From Miscanthus floridulus (lineage: Eukaryota; Streptophyta; Magnoliopsida; Poales; Poaceae), in the NCBI RefSeq assembly GCF_019320115.1, contig NC_089582.1, positions 118,814,657 to 118,878,656 of the forward strand: DNA of 64,000 nt, in the 5' to 3' direction. The notes below the pieces were generated by a model. It was not told the DNA's origin, ran no database searches, and saw nothing but the letters and a program-made list of their open reading frames with translations. Below, one piece after another: positions 30,475-42,214 of the stretch; positions within the stretch are counted from its first letter, which is position 1; each line of letters starts with the position of its first letter. A program made the position numbers and the translations under genes.

Positions 30475-32496
30475 TTACTTGGGTCCTTGAAGGTTAGTTA
30501 CCAAGGTCTTTGGCACCCAAATGACCTTCTTCTTTGGGCCCACAATTGGTGTACCAATGAACTTAGCTTTCACACCATTGGCACCCTTAACAAGCATATA
30601 ACAAGAATCAAATCTAATTGAGGATACATTAGGTTGCTTGTTCTTGTTAGTCTTGCAATATTGCTCTATATGCCCAACTTGCTTGCATCTATTGCAAAAT
30701 TGACCATTGTCCTTCACAAAGCTAGCTTTGGGAGTGACAAAGGCCGCCTTGCCTTTCTTGGGGGTATAGACTAATCCCTCTTTATTGAAAGAAAACTTTT
30801 GGCTACCCAAGCACTTTAGCAAGCGGGCATATCCACCATAGGCATTGCCTAAGGCATGAGTGATCTCATTCACCTCCTTCTTGTGGGTCTCATTTTCCAC
30901 CATTAGTGAGGCATCACAAGTGAAACCATCACACAAAGGTAAAGTAGAAGTGGAGGTACTACAAGAGGGGTTAGTGAGAGCAACAACAATGGGCTTATAA
31001 AAAGATTCATCAAGAATATCACATGTTAGTCCCACATCATATGACACTATCACTTGCTCTTTTTTGGCTTCCTCCTTCTTGACTTGCTCGAGGAGAGAGG
31101 AGTGATCTTCTTCAAGCTTAGAGTGAGCTTTGCCAAGCTCCTCATGGTCTTTCTTTAGACTCTCATGAGTAGCATTGAGCTCATCAAAGGATTGCTCAAG
31201 AGATTTGATCTTCTTGCGTAATTGTTTGCACTCATTTCTCTTCATCTCAAAGCAAATGTGTACTTGCTCACACATATCCAAGAGATCCTCCTTGGTGTAC
31301 TCCTCATCATCATCACTCACATCATATTTTATCTTGGTAGGCTTTGGCATGAGACATGTTGATGGAGTGTCGAAGATGGATGGCTTGTTGTTGATGGTGA
31401 TGCTTGCTAGTGCCTTCTTAATTGACTTCTTGTCATTATCACTAGAGTCATCACTATTGGAAGAGCCATCACTATCCCATGTCACCACTTAGCCTCCACC
31501 CTAGTTTTTCTTTTGGAAGGTCATTTTCTTATCCTTCTCCTTTTCTTTCTTCTCCTTGTGCTTCTTCTTCTCATCTGCATCATTGTCACTATTGTAGGGA
31601 CAATCTGCTACAATGTGATATGGGCTCTTGCACTTATAGCATCTTCTCACATACTCTTTGTTGTGATCTCTTCTCTTTCTTGCACCATAGCCCTTCTTCT
31701 TCATGAACTTTTCCATCTTGCGCACAAAGAGAGCCATAGCTTCATCATCAATGTCACTAGCATCTTCATCATTAGTTGATACTTTCTTAGACTTGCCCTT
31801 ATTCTTGGATGATGAGCTAACCTTGAATGCTACACTCTTCTTCTTCTTGTCTTCATCTTCCTTCTTCTCATCCTTGTTGACCCCTTCCCTTTCCACATGG
31901 TATGTCTCTTGTGTCATGACATCACCTAGTACTTGGTTAGGGGTAAGTTGCTTCAATCCTCCTCTAATGATAGTCAATCTCAATGTCTCAATTCTTGGAG
32001 GTAAGCACATCAAGAACCGATGAGAGACGTCATCATCATTGATCTTTTCACCCAAAGCCTTCAAGTCATTAACAATCACTTGTAATTGATGGAACATCTC
32101 CGGAATGCTCTCATCATCCTTCATTTTAAAGCTTATCAACTTGTCCTTGATGATGTACAACTTGGCGCTCTTCACAGCTGGTGTGCCCTTATATGTTTCC
32201 TCCAATCTTTTCCACACCTCACTAGCTCTCTCACAAGCCTTGATTTGCTCAAACACCTTAGAATCAATGGCATTGTAGATGGTGTTGAGAGCCATTATAT
32301 TGTATTGCTTATTGGCCTAGTCATTGTTACTGAGATTGTCCGGATCAAGAATCACAAAGTCACTCTCGGTCACATCCCACACTTAGTCATTGATTGAACC
32401 AAGGTATATCTTCATCTTTCTCTTCCAATAATTATAGCATGTACCATCAAATAATGGTGGTTTGCCCCCCACATGGTTGAACACAATTTGAGCCAT
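30475..32496 (-). pseudogene. Sirevirus gag with coiled coil and two zinc knuckles (broken)
   Basis: The start ATG is at 32496, 45 bases after the primer site. One frame runs to 30475 with stops inside (two before 32295, then at 31501-31503 and about 31492). It shows the UBN2-type capsid region (ASEVWKRLEETYKG), the first knuckle CYKCKSPYHIVADC and a long Glu/Lys-rich coiled coil (about 31250-31060). The second knuckle CNRCKQVGHIEQYC and the GPKKKVIWVPK end follow. A coiled coil placed between two knuckles is unusual; in Sireviruses gag is known to be large. Confidence 0.9.
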
Positions 32497-32540
32497 CTTT
32501 TGACACCGAGGTTGTTAAGCCTTTAATCAAATGGTGACCA

Positions 32541-32554
32541 TGACCCTGATACCA
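32541..32554 (-). other. primer-binding site of outer Sirevirus element
   Basis: On the minus strand this reads TGGTATCAGGGTCA, matching initiator Met-tRNA with one change. It lies two bases inside the 5' LTR end at 32557. Confidence 0.85.
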
Positions 32555-32556
32555 CT

Positions 32557-34299
32557 TGAAAGGTCCTAATATGGCTAGAGGGGAGTGAATAGCCTATTTA
32601 AAAATTATACAAGGCACTAGAGCAATTGATTAGTACAACAAATGGTGTAATGCAATTTTGCACTAGCTCTATAAGGGTTGCAAGCCACCTATCCTAACAA
32701 TTCTAGTTGTTATGATCACTAGGCACACACAAGAGCTAAGTCACTACTCACTAAGCTAGTGTGCTCTCAAAGACTAACTAAAGAGCCACACTAACCAAAC
32801 TAATAAGTTATCAAAGACTAGCTATACTAAAGAGCTTGGCAACTAGTTTACAATAATGTAAAGGAGGGGATATGATTATTATACCACCGAGTAGAGGAAT
32901 TGAACCAATCATAATGTAGTCAATCCAATCACTGGGAGAAATCAAATCACACAAGAGACACAAGATTTTTCTCCCAAAGGTTCACGTGCTTGCTGGCACG
33001 CTAGTGCCCGTTGTATCGACCAACACTTGGTGGTTCGATGGCTAAGAGGTGTTGCACAAACCTCGTCCACACAATTGGACACCACAAGAACCTACCCACA
33101 AGTGAGGTAACTCAATAACCTGAGCAATCAACTAGAGTTACCTTTCGGCGCTCCGCTGGGGAAGGTACAAGACCCCTCACAATCACCAAAGCTAGCCATA
33201 AACAATCACCAACATGTGCCAAAGCTCCTCTGTTGCTCCAAGCCATCTAGGTGGTGGAAACCACCAATAGTAACAAGAAGACCCATAGCCAACATGATCC
33301 CAAATGCCACTAGATGCTCAAACATAATGCAAAAGCACTTGGATCACTCCCAATCTCACTTTGGATGATCAAATCACAAGCTAGATGAGTGGGAGGCATG
33401 GGAGTATGCTCACAAGGTGTATCAACAAGTTAGAGAGCCAAGAGAGTGAGCAAGAGCCAGCCACCACGCTTTTATAGAGCCCCAACAACTCAACTAGTTG
33501 TTATACCCCTTCACTAGGCTATCTGTGAGGTGCCTACGTCCGATCACTGCCTGGATGCCATGTGTCCCATTCAAATGAATATAGTTGTTGGCACCCAATG
33601 GCTCTCTCTACGTGAAAGTCAGTGAACAATTAGACGGACTGCTTAGAAAATGAACAGACACACAGAGGGCAGCGTCCGATCGAGTACAGAGAGCTCCCAG
33701 AGCCTCTCAGACATGACCAGACATGTCCAGTATTCAGGACCAAACGTGCCCCTACGTCAGGTCAACACCACCACACAAAACACCTCCTTTGACCGGATAC
33801 GACGCTCAGCATTAGGTCACTCGTTCACTCAGAGTCCGATCAAGATCAGAGACTACACCGAGAGGTCCAAGGCAAGACCAGACAAGTCAGATCCAACATG
33901 AATGGATATAGCCCAGTGCCCGATCATCCTTGCCTTAGCTTCTCATGCTAGGGTCAAATACCAGACGTGTCCGGTCCCAATTCCGGATGTGTCCGGTCAT
34001 GTCTGCGCCACCGTCTGATATCAATGTTGGACATGTCCGGTCACCCTGTGACCAGTGTGAACAACTCCTTTCTCAACACTCTTGCTTCTATGTGCTGACA
34101 CCAAAGTGTGTCACCACTTGTGCACGTGTGTTAGCATTTTTCACAAGCATTTTTCAAGGGTTAAATGTTAGCACACTAGGTCCTAATGCATATGCATGGA
34201 ATTCAATCACCTAGTGGCACTTGAGAACCATATCAACCATGAGAATTCCCCTCTTAATAGTATGACTATCGATCCTAAATCACTCACACCCTCTATGGA
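32557..34299 (-). repeat. 5' LTR of outer Sirevirus element, left part
   Basis: This copy begins TGAAAGGTCC like the left LTR and follows it closely until 34299, where the nested element starts. The LTR resumes at 44688-44927. The two parts add up to 1983 bp against 2022 bp for the other copy. A minus-strand TATAAAAGC lies at 33468-33476. Confidence 0.92.
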
Positions 34300-36753
34300 T
34301 GAAAGGGTCAAGATGGCGACTAGAGGGGGGTGAATAGTCCTTTTTAAAATTAATCACGTCGGCTAACCGAAACAAGTGCGGAATTAAAACTATCGGTCTA
34401 GCCAAGACTACACCCTTATATCTATGTTCTCTAGCACCTTTCAAAGATACTAATTAAGCAACTAAGGTGCAGGGCTAGCTAGAGTTCTCCTAACCAATTC
34501 TAGGAGCAAGTTCACACAAACCTATGCCACTAGTACTTTAAGCAATAAGGGAGCTCCTACACATGCTAGTAAGCAAAAGCACAAAGCCACCTAAGCTCAC
34601 TAGCAATGCTCAATAATAAGGCAACCAATGCCAAATTAGAGAGCACAATTACTTAGCTACACAAACTAAGTAATGTGACTAACAAGGTTTCACAAACCAA
34701 ATTAGCCACGCAAGGGAGCTACTTCTATGCTACACAAGCAAGAAGGTAACTATCAAGCTACACAAGCTAACTAATTAAAAAAGCAACAACACAAGCTCAA
34801 TGTATATAAAAGTAATCACAAGCTTGTGTAACGGGGATGCAAACCAATGGGAAGAACAAGGTTGACACGATAATTTTTCTCCCGAGGTTCACGTGTTTGC
34901 CAATATGCTAGTCCCCGTTGTGTCGACCACTCACTTGGTGGTTCGGCGGCTAATTGGCATCACCCGCCAAGCCCGCACGTCGAGCGCTGCAAGAACCTAC
35001 CCCAAAAGTGAGGGTAGCTCAATGACACGCTTTACTAAAGTTTCTCTTCGCGGCTCCCACGAGGCGAGCATAATGCCCCTCACAAAGCACTTCTCCGGAG
35101 CGCCACACAAGCTTCTTGCGGGCTTCGATGGAGACCACCACCAAGCCATCTAGGAGGTGGCAACCTCCAAGAGTAACAAGCACCACTGGCTTGCAACTCA
35201 ATCATCTAGTGCCACTCGATGCAATCACACTAGAATCGCTCTTTCACACAATCGAATGATCACTATCAAGTATGTGTGAGATGGAGGGCTCCCAAGCACT
35301 ACTACACAAGCCACTAAGGCTCTAGTATGCTCTCCTAATGGCCCAAGGCTGACCATGGCTTCTATTTATAACCTCACGAACAAATAGAGCCGTTACCCCT
35401 TCACTAGGCAAAAGTCGGGACGACCGGACGCTCCGGTCTGATCGACCAGACGCTGGACCTCAGTGTCTGGTTGTGCGATGCATGCCATGTGTCCCCTTCT
35501 TCAAATGCTGTTCATCCAATCTCAATGGTCATCTGACGATCGGACGCTCCAGCATGAACTGACCAAACGCAGCAACCCCAGCGTCTGGTCATTTCTAGTA
35601 AGGTACCAGACATGACCGGACGCGTCCGGTCGGTCATGATCGGACGCAGCACCAGCGTCCGGTCACCTCCAGCAACACTACTCTGCCTACGTCATCACAC
35701 ATCACCTTGATCGGACGCACCCTATCAGTGTTCGATCACTTCCAGCGCCAGCGTTCGGTCGATGACCGAGCCTACCCGCTAACTACCACTACTGACCAGA
35801 CGCTGGAACCTAGCGTCCGGTCACTACATGACTAGTGTCCGGTCCACTCTGTGAGACCCTATCTTTTTGGAATAGGGCACCGGTGGCACCATCGGACTGT
35901 CCGCACTCTACGGGCGGACACTCTACCGGTGGAGTTCCAAACCCTTCTCACCTCCGTTCCATCACCGAGTTGATCCACATCAACTCTAACTTCATCTCCT
36001 TTGTAAATGTGCCAACACCACCAAGTGTACACCACCATGTGTGTGCGTGTTAGCATTTTCACAATCATTTTTCAAAGGATTAGCCACTCAACTTGCCACG
36101 CCACTCAATCCTAGGGACGATGCAAAGTTAGATCACTCAAGTGGCACTAGATGACCGATATGCAAATAAGTTTGCTTCTCTTGATAGTACGACCATCTAT
36201 ACTAAACCTGATCATCAACTTCTTACACACCTATGACCGGTGAAATGAAATGCCCTAGGTTATACCTTTGCCTTGCGCATTCCATTCCATCTCCTCCAAT
36301 GTTGATGCAACACATGCACCAACATGATCAACAATGATATGATCCACTTCATATCATCACGTGATCATATTGGTTCATCGATCTTGACTTCACTTGCTTT
36401 TCATCGTTGCCTTCATCCATCGGCGCCAAGTCTTGCTCAAGCTTCACCGCCACGCGGTCCATCGCTCCAAAGCCTCTGACTTGCCCTTCGTGCTTGCAAC
36501 CGGTCCATCAAGCCAAGTCTTGTCTTGATCTTCTCCACCTTGATCACATGACTCATTGTCATGTCTCACGTGCAATGAGCTCCTTCATTATCACATGTGT
36601 GAGCTTTGCAACATCTCCAAGCCATTTTCACCTTCATGGCATATGTTGCTCAAACATATGTACCTATGGACTAATCACCTGTGTATCTCACATAAACACA
36701 ATTAGCCCACCTAGGTTGTCACTCAATTACCAAAACCACACAAGGACCTTTCA
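34300..36753 (-). repeat. 3' LTR of inner Sirevirus-like element
   Basis: 2454 bp. A minus-strand TATA box TATAAATAG lies at 35362-35370, with a dense cluster of CCGGAC/GTCCGG words at about 35415-35850, just upstream of it in the direction of transcription. Confidence 0.93.
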
Positions 36754-39700
36754 ATCTCCCCCTTTTTGGTAATTGATGACAACTCTACAAAGATATGGAA
36801 ATTAAGCTCTTTTGGATTCATGTTGCTTGACCAAGCAATTTTACCATGTGAAAATGATTTTGGACAAGTACCATAAACCCGAGATGGTAGTATTAGCTCC
36901 CCCTATATATGTGCTAGAGTGTTTGATTTGAAGGTCACACATATGCATAGATTAAAATTGTGAGAGAGTAATTACTACCGGATGATACTAAGGTGTATAG
37001 AGTAAACCTTTGAAGCATGTACCAATCAGAGTTGCACCTTTAAGTTCATCCTTAGCACCATGGTTAGCTAGATATCACTTGGAAATAAAAGCACTAGATA
37101 CCTTGTGAGATCAACATTAAAAGCAAGGTACTAGCATTACTTGAAAAGCATACCAAGTGTCTAGCTATCATCTTATGCATGCTAGTTATCAAAGCATCAT
37201 TTAAGTTCTATAACTAGCATACACCACACAAGCATGCATATTGAATTTGAAAGCTTATGCAATGCAAGCAAGCACATGAATATGCACACATCAAATGCAA
37301 TCAATCAAAGTTCATGAGCTTGCTCCCCCTACTTGTGTGCTTCTCTTGTCCAAGAATTTTGATCCATCTCTTTTCTTCAATGTTGCTCCCTCTTTGTCCA
37401 TATCCATGTCCAACCTCTACTTCTTTGAGCTTTTATATCTTATCTCTCCCCCTTGTACAATCTCAATCGCAAAGCTTTCATATCTTTGTACAATCTCTCC
37501 CCCTTTGTCATCAATTTCCATAAAAGGTGAGCTTCTCATTGATGCAAAGGTATATGTTTGGGGTAGATGGTTGAGGCTTGAATCTTGCATTTTTTATGGA
37601 CATCTTCATGATTGTTGGAATGACACTACTTGTAACTTGTATCACTAGTATCTTGTGTAGGGCTTCTTGAAATACCACATATAGGGTCTTTGATCTTGAT
37701 ATCAATTTGTGGTATATCTTCCCCTATGTGATAGCATGGGTCATCCATTTGATACACTTGAGCTCTTGTAGTTTGGGGATGCATTCTTCATTTAATGATC
37801 ACTTAAAGTTGAGGATCACTTATGGAACCATCATCTTGCATGATTGATACTATGTATAGATACAATACCACTTGTATGAAGTGAATACCATTTGAAAGAA
37901 TCTTCTAGTATGGAACCACTTGTTTGATTTATCAATAAAGACCATTTCTTGAACATTTGCTATTTTCATAAGTACCACTTATAGGATATCACTTGTGAGT
38001 TGATCTAGACATCATTTGTAGATTCTTGATAAAATACTAGAGTCTAGATACCATTTGAAACATACAAACTAGATATCTATTTGCATTGTTGTCTTGTGCT
38101 TGTACTCTTATCACTATCATGAGCTTCTATGATTGACTTGAACTAAATTGATTTGCCTAAGCTTCCAAGTCCGGTTTGAACCAATGACAAGCTTCTTCAC
38201 ACCTCTTGCAAGGGTTATCTTGCCAATGTTGTACTTGTCACTTGTTAGCAATCCAAATTGAGTCAAGTACTTAGGTTCACTAGCTCATGAACAAATTCAT
38301 GTACTAACCACTAGATCAAGTAATCATTCAAACAATAGTGGTAGGCTATGAATTTAAGCATTTCATTTGTTATGCATGATCCTATGAAGTATGTACTAGA
38401 TGCACTAACCGCATACTAGTAAGGGATGAAATGATCATGCACATTACAATGATACCTTTGCTATGTTGGAGTAGAGGATAGTCACATAGATTCCAATTTA
38501 TTACTCCAATAGCAATGTGAAGTCCAATTATAAGCTTGGTGAAGACCAATAGATACCATGTTGAATTTTATTCTTCACCCATATGAAATGAATACCACTT
38601 ATGATTAAGTGCACTTTCTTGTTGTGGTTGGCTTGCTTTATCTTTTGATCTTTGCTTGCATGAGAGCATCAATTTGAGAATACCACTTGAAATATCATGA
38701 CTAGCTCTCTTTTGGGTGTTGCTTGCTTTTCTTGATCAATCCTTTTGATTGCATTAACTAAGCATCTCAAATGTTCCTCGGATCACCACTTCCATGTTAG
38801 CCTTCTAAGTACCACACTTGGTTCACCTACACATAGGCGGCAAGCCCCTACACTAGGGAGAAGTGACCTCTCTCCAAGAATCATTCTTGATACCCACTTG
38901 AAATGACTTGATTTATTGATCCAAGTGATGAACTTAACTTGATGAGTAACCTTGATTCCTTCTTTAAGTCCATTTCTTTCTTCTTGTTTAAGTCCTTTTC
39001 TTTCTACCAAATGATCTCAAATCATATCTAGAACTTAAATTTCATCTTCAACTTGAGTTTGATCTTGATCTTTATCTTGAGTACCAAAAGTGTGCAAAGT
39101 ACACTCCACAATCAAATGGCCTTGTACTCTTTTCTTGTCATGCTTCTAGATCATCTCAAAACAAACTTAGGTACCTCAAACACTTGTAAACATGTTTTCA
39201 ACTTGAGGACCTTTCAATCAAAGTGACTCTAGATCAATCCAACATTTGTCACTTTTCTAACAGATTTTGTACCCTTCAAAACAATAAGCATATCTCCCAA
39301 AGTACAAATCCAAATACCATGAAATTTGGTGGAGATGTTCTTTACTAAGTTATCTAGCAGCTGTAAAAATTTGAGCTTCATTTGACTTATATATTGCTGC
39401 CATATATCAATTCTTCCACCACTGCTACATGCTGAAAACTGCTGCACTATAGCTGACAAGATTTACTCCAAAACCAAAGCATTTCTTATCCACTTCTCAT
39501 GAAAATTGTACAGCATCTTATAACATAAGTCTAGAGTATGTACACCAATTTTTATGCCAATCCAATAAGTTTTGATCACTCAAACATGGCTAAGATCACA
39601 GCTAGCTCAGATTTTCAATATAGGACAGATTTCAATCACTTAAGCTATACTTCATCAAGTATGAATCAAACTTGAAACCAACTTGTTTGAATACTTCCAT

Positions 39701-40132
39701 AAGACATATATCCATTCAAACCACTTACTAAATATCATCTTATGAACTTATCCAATACAAATCAATCCAAACTTGATTACTAAGCAATTATCCATTCAAT
39801 CAACTTATAGCAAGCAACTTTGCATATTTATCCAATTCAATCAACTCATATGCACCCAAATGAAATGATCAGCAAGAGATATACCTTGGTTAGCTCATGA
39901 TCATCCAACTAGCAAGCTTCAACTCAATTATTTGCAAGTCATCAAATATATCCAATGAATCACCAACAACTTGAAATTGACACTTGTATGTTGTAGCACA
40001 TTTGGACTTCACTCAATTTGTCATGGCATTGGGATAATGATCATCACTTAGCAATACTTGGCTCAACTACATGATCAACAAGATGAATATCATTTGAACC
40101 AAGCCTCCAATGCCGTTGGTACCTACAAACAA
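36754..40132 (-). other. noncoding region of inner element, repeated tracts and motifs
   Basis: 3.4 kb without pol. CCCCCT polypurine tracts (minus-strand AGGGGG) recur at 36756, 36897-36904, 37323-37330, 37446 and 37497. From about 37640 to 38960 the word ATACCACTTG and near variants recur many times. No reading frame here shows a known domain. Confidence 0.75.
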
Positions 40133-42163
40133 TCATCCACTTTTTGATGGTACCCAAACAAGTTTGGGTCCTCTCAAGTTAGGAGCAACATACTTAGCCA
40201 TAGCCTTAGTATGAATAGCGGGATGTTTTGCAATTGCAACCAATGAGGTACCATTGCCATCCTTTCTAAGCACATTATTATCAATAATTGAAATAGGCTT
40301 AGAAATGTCACCTAGGGGACATGAATGTGCCATGTGTCCCCTTTCCCGGCATGAGTAGCACTTTCTCTTTGCTTGAGCCTTCTCTTCTTTGCTCATGTGG
40401 TGCTTCTCATTGCCTTGCCTCTCATGGATTGCTTGAGCCTTCTTCTCAAGCTTGATAGGACACTTAGAGGCAAAGTGTCCCACATTTCCACACTTAAAGC
40501 ACTTGATGTGAGCATAATCTTTCTTCTCATCTTCATTCTTGCTCATCATCTTAGCATCTTGAGTTTGCATTGGATGCCTTGCCTTTTCACCCCTTCTTGT
40601 TTTCTTCCTCTTTATCATCAAATCACCACCATCTTCATGGTTGATCTTGATTTGAATTTAGGGTGTCTTCTCTTGCTCAACTTGTGGCTTTGGTTGAGGC
40701 TTCACTTGTTGCTTCACCAATTGCTTGGTTGGGCACATTGAGGTAAGATGACCCCAAGTGCGGCACTTGAAGCACTTGACATGCTTGAGCCTCTCATCTT
40801 CTTTTATCTTCTTGAGCTTCTCAATGTTAGGGCAACCATTTGCAAGGTGTCCCGCTTCATAACACCGGTAGCACATGGTATGAGAAAGCTTTCTTTGTTG
40901 TAGCTTCTTCATCTTTCTTTCTCTCTTTCTTTCGCCCTTTGTCATCTTCTTCTTGAAGCCAAGGCCACACTTGTCACCATAGTTTCTTTGAGTCTTCAAC
41001 ATGTGCTCAAAGGTGACTTGAGAATTGTAGCACCTCTCTAGCTTGTTGCTCAATTTCTTCACTTCACTTTTAAGCTTAATGTTCTCCTTCAAAATATTAG
41101 TCTCACAAGACATAGAAGTAGAACAAGCATCTATTTGTGAAGAGCATGGCATATCTAATAAGTCATCACAAGAGGTGGATACATGCTTCTTGCCTACATC
41201 ACAAGGGTTAGTAACAATATGTGATTGATCAATTGACCCATGTGATGAACTCTCATTATTTTTAAGTTTCTTGGTAAACATCTTAATGAGAGAAGCATGT
41301 TGTTCTAATAATTCATCATGAGATGCAAGTAGTGCCTCATGATTCAACTTTAGCTCATCATGTGAAGATTTATAAGCATCAAGTAATTTCTTATGTTCTT
41401 CACAAGAGTTCTTTAGAAATGAGTTTTCATTTTCTAATTTCAATGTTTTAGCTTTCTCATTTTCTAAAGACATGGTCATGCTAGCAAGTCTACTAACAAG
41501 CTCATCATATGAATCAACATGATCAACCACATTATCATTTGATACCTTGGTGTCACCTTGTGACATGAGACAATGTGGTGTGGTTGGTGAGCATGTAGTA
41601 GCATCTTCATCATGGCTTGAGCATAAACCATCATTACCATCAAGTGTGCATGGGGTAGCATCATCATTGGCATCACTAGTGGCATCATCATCAATCTTGT
41701 CAAGTGATCTTGTGATATGATTATCATCATCACTTGACCATGAGGTGGAGCAATCTTTCACAATCACCACATTATGATCATGCTCGACACACTCATCCGC
41801 CTCCTTCTTAGGCTCATCCTCCTTCTTAAATTTGCCACCATCCCATATGGAGGAATCACTGAAGGTTTCCTTGATGGACTCCCATATCTCACGAGTGGTT
41901 CCCTTGATGTTTACTTGTTTCATCAAATCAAAGCTTAAAGCATCCATTAGAAAACAACAAGCATGTGCATCAAATTCATAGAGAACTCTTTGAGCTTTGG
42001 TGAGATTTCTATGGTCTAAGACATGGGTGAGACCACTTGTGACAACCCACCAAAATTTAGGTCCCTTTGCACGAAAATGATCAAGCATGTGATTTTTACA
42101 AAGTGCAAAGTTTGTGCCATCAAAAATATGTGTCTCACAAACATCTAGCCCATTAGATGCCAT
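40133..42163 (-). pseudogene. inner element gag with four CCHC zinc knuckles, one stop codon
   Basis: One frame from ATG 42163 to 40133 is interrupted only by TAA at 40658-40660. The N-terminal capsid-like part (about residues 1-105, with LMKQVNIKGTTREIWESI) stops early and gives way to an acidic Asp/His/Ser-rich stretch, then a long coiled coil (about residues 225-300). Four CX2CX4HX4C knuckles follow: CYRCYEAGHLANGC, CFKCRTWGHLTSMC, CFKCGNVGHFASKC and CYSCRERGHMAHSC. The end is GPKLVWVPSK, as in Sirevirus gag. Zinc knuckles bind the element's RNA. Four is more than the one or two usual in copia gag. Confidence 0.9.
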
Positions 42164-42200
42164 CCTCTCGGGTCGGTGAAGACCACAGATGAGAGACCGG

Positions 42201-42212
42201 GCTCTGATACCA
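42201..42212 (-). other. primer-binding site of inner element
   Basis: TGGTATCAGAGC on the minus strand is an exact initiator Met-tRNA match, two bases from the LTR end at 42215. Confidence 0.9.
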
Positions 42213-42214
42213 AT

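Noticed and set aside
31479..32023. Plus-strand Ser/Leu/Phe-rich frames (31479-31706, 31513-31779, 31703-32023) as membrane proteins
   Set aside because: They are antisense shadows of the Lys/Asp/Glu-rich gag on the minus strand.
36754..39010. A tandem satellite or CRISPR-like array
   Set aside because: The repeated words are short, variable and irregularly spaced, with no constant unit, and the genome is eukaryotic.
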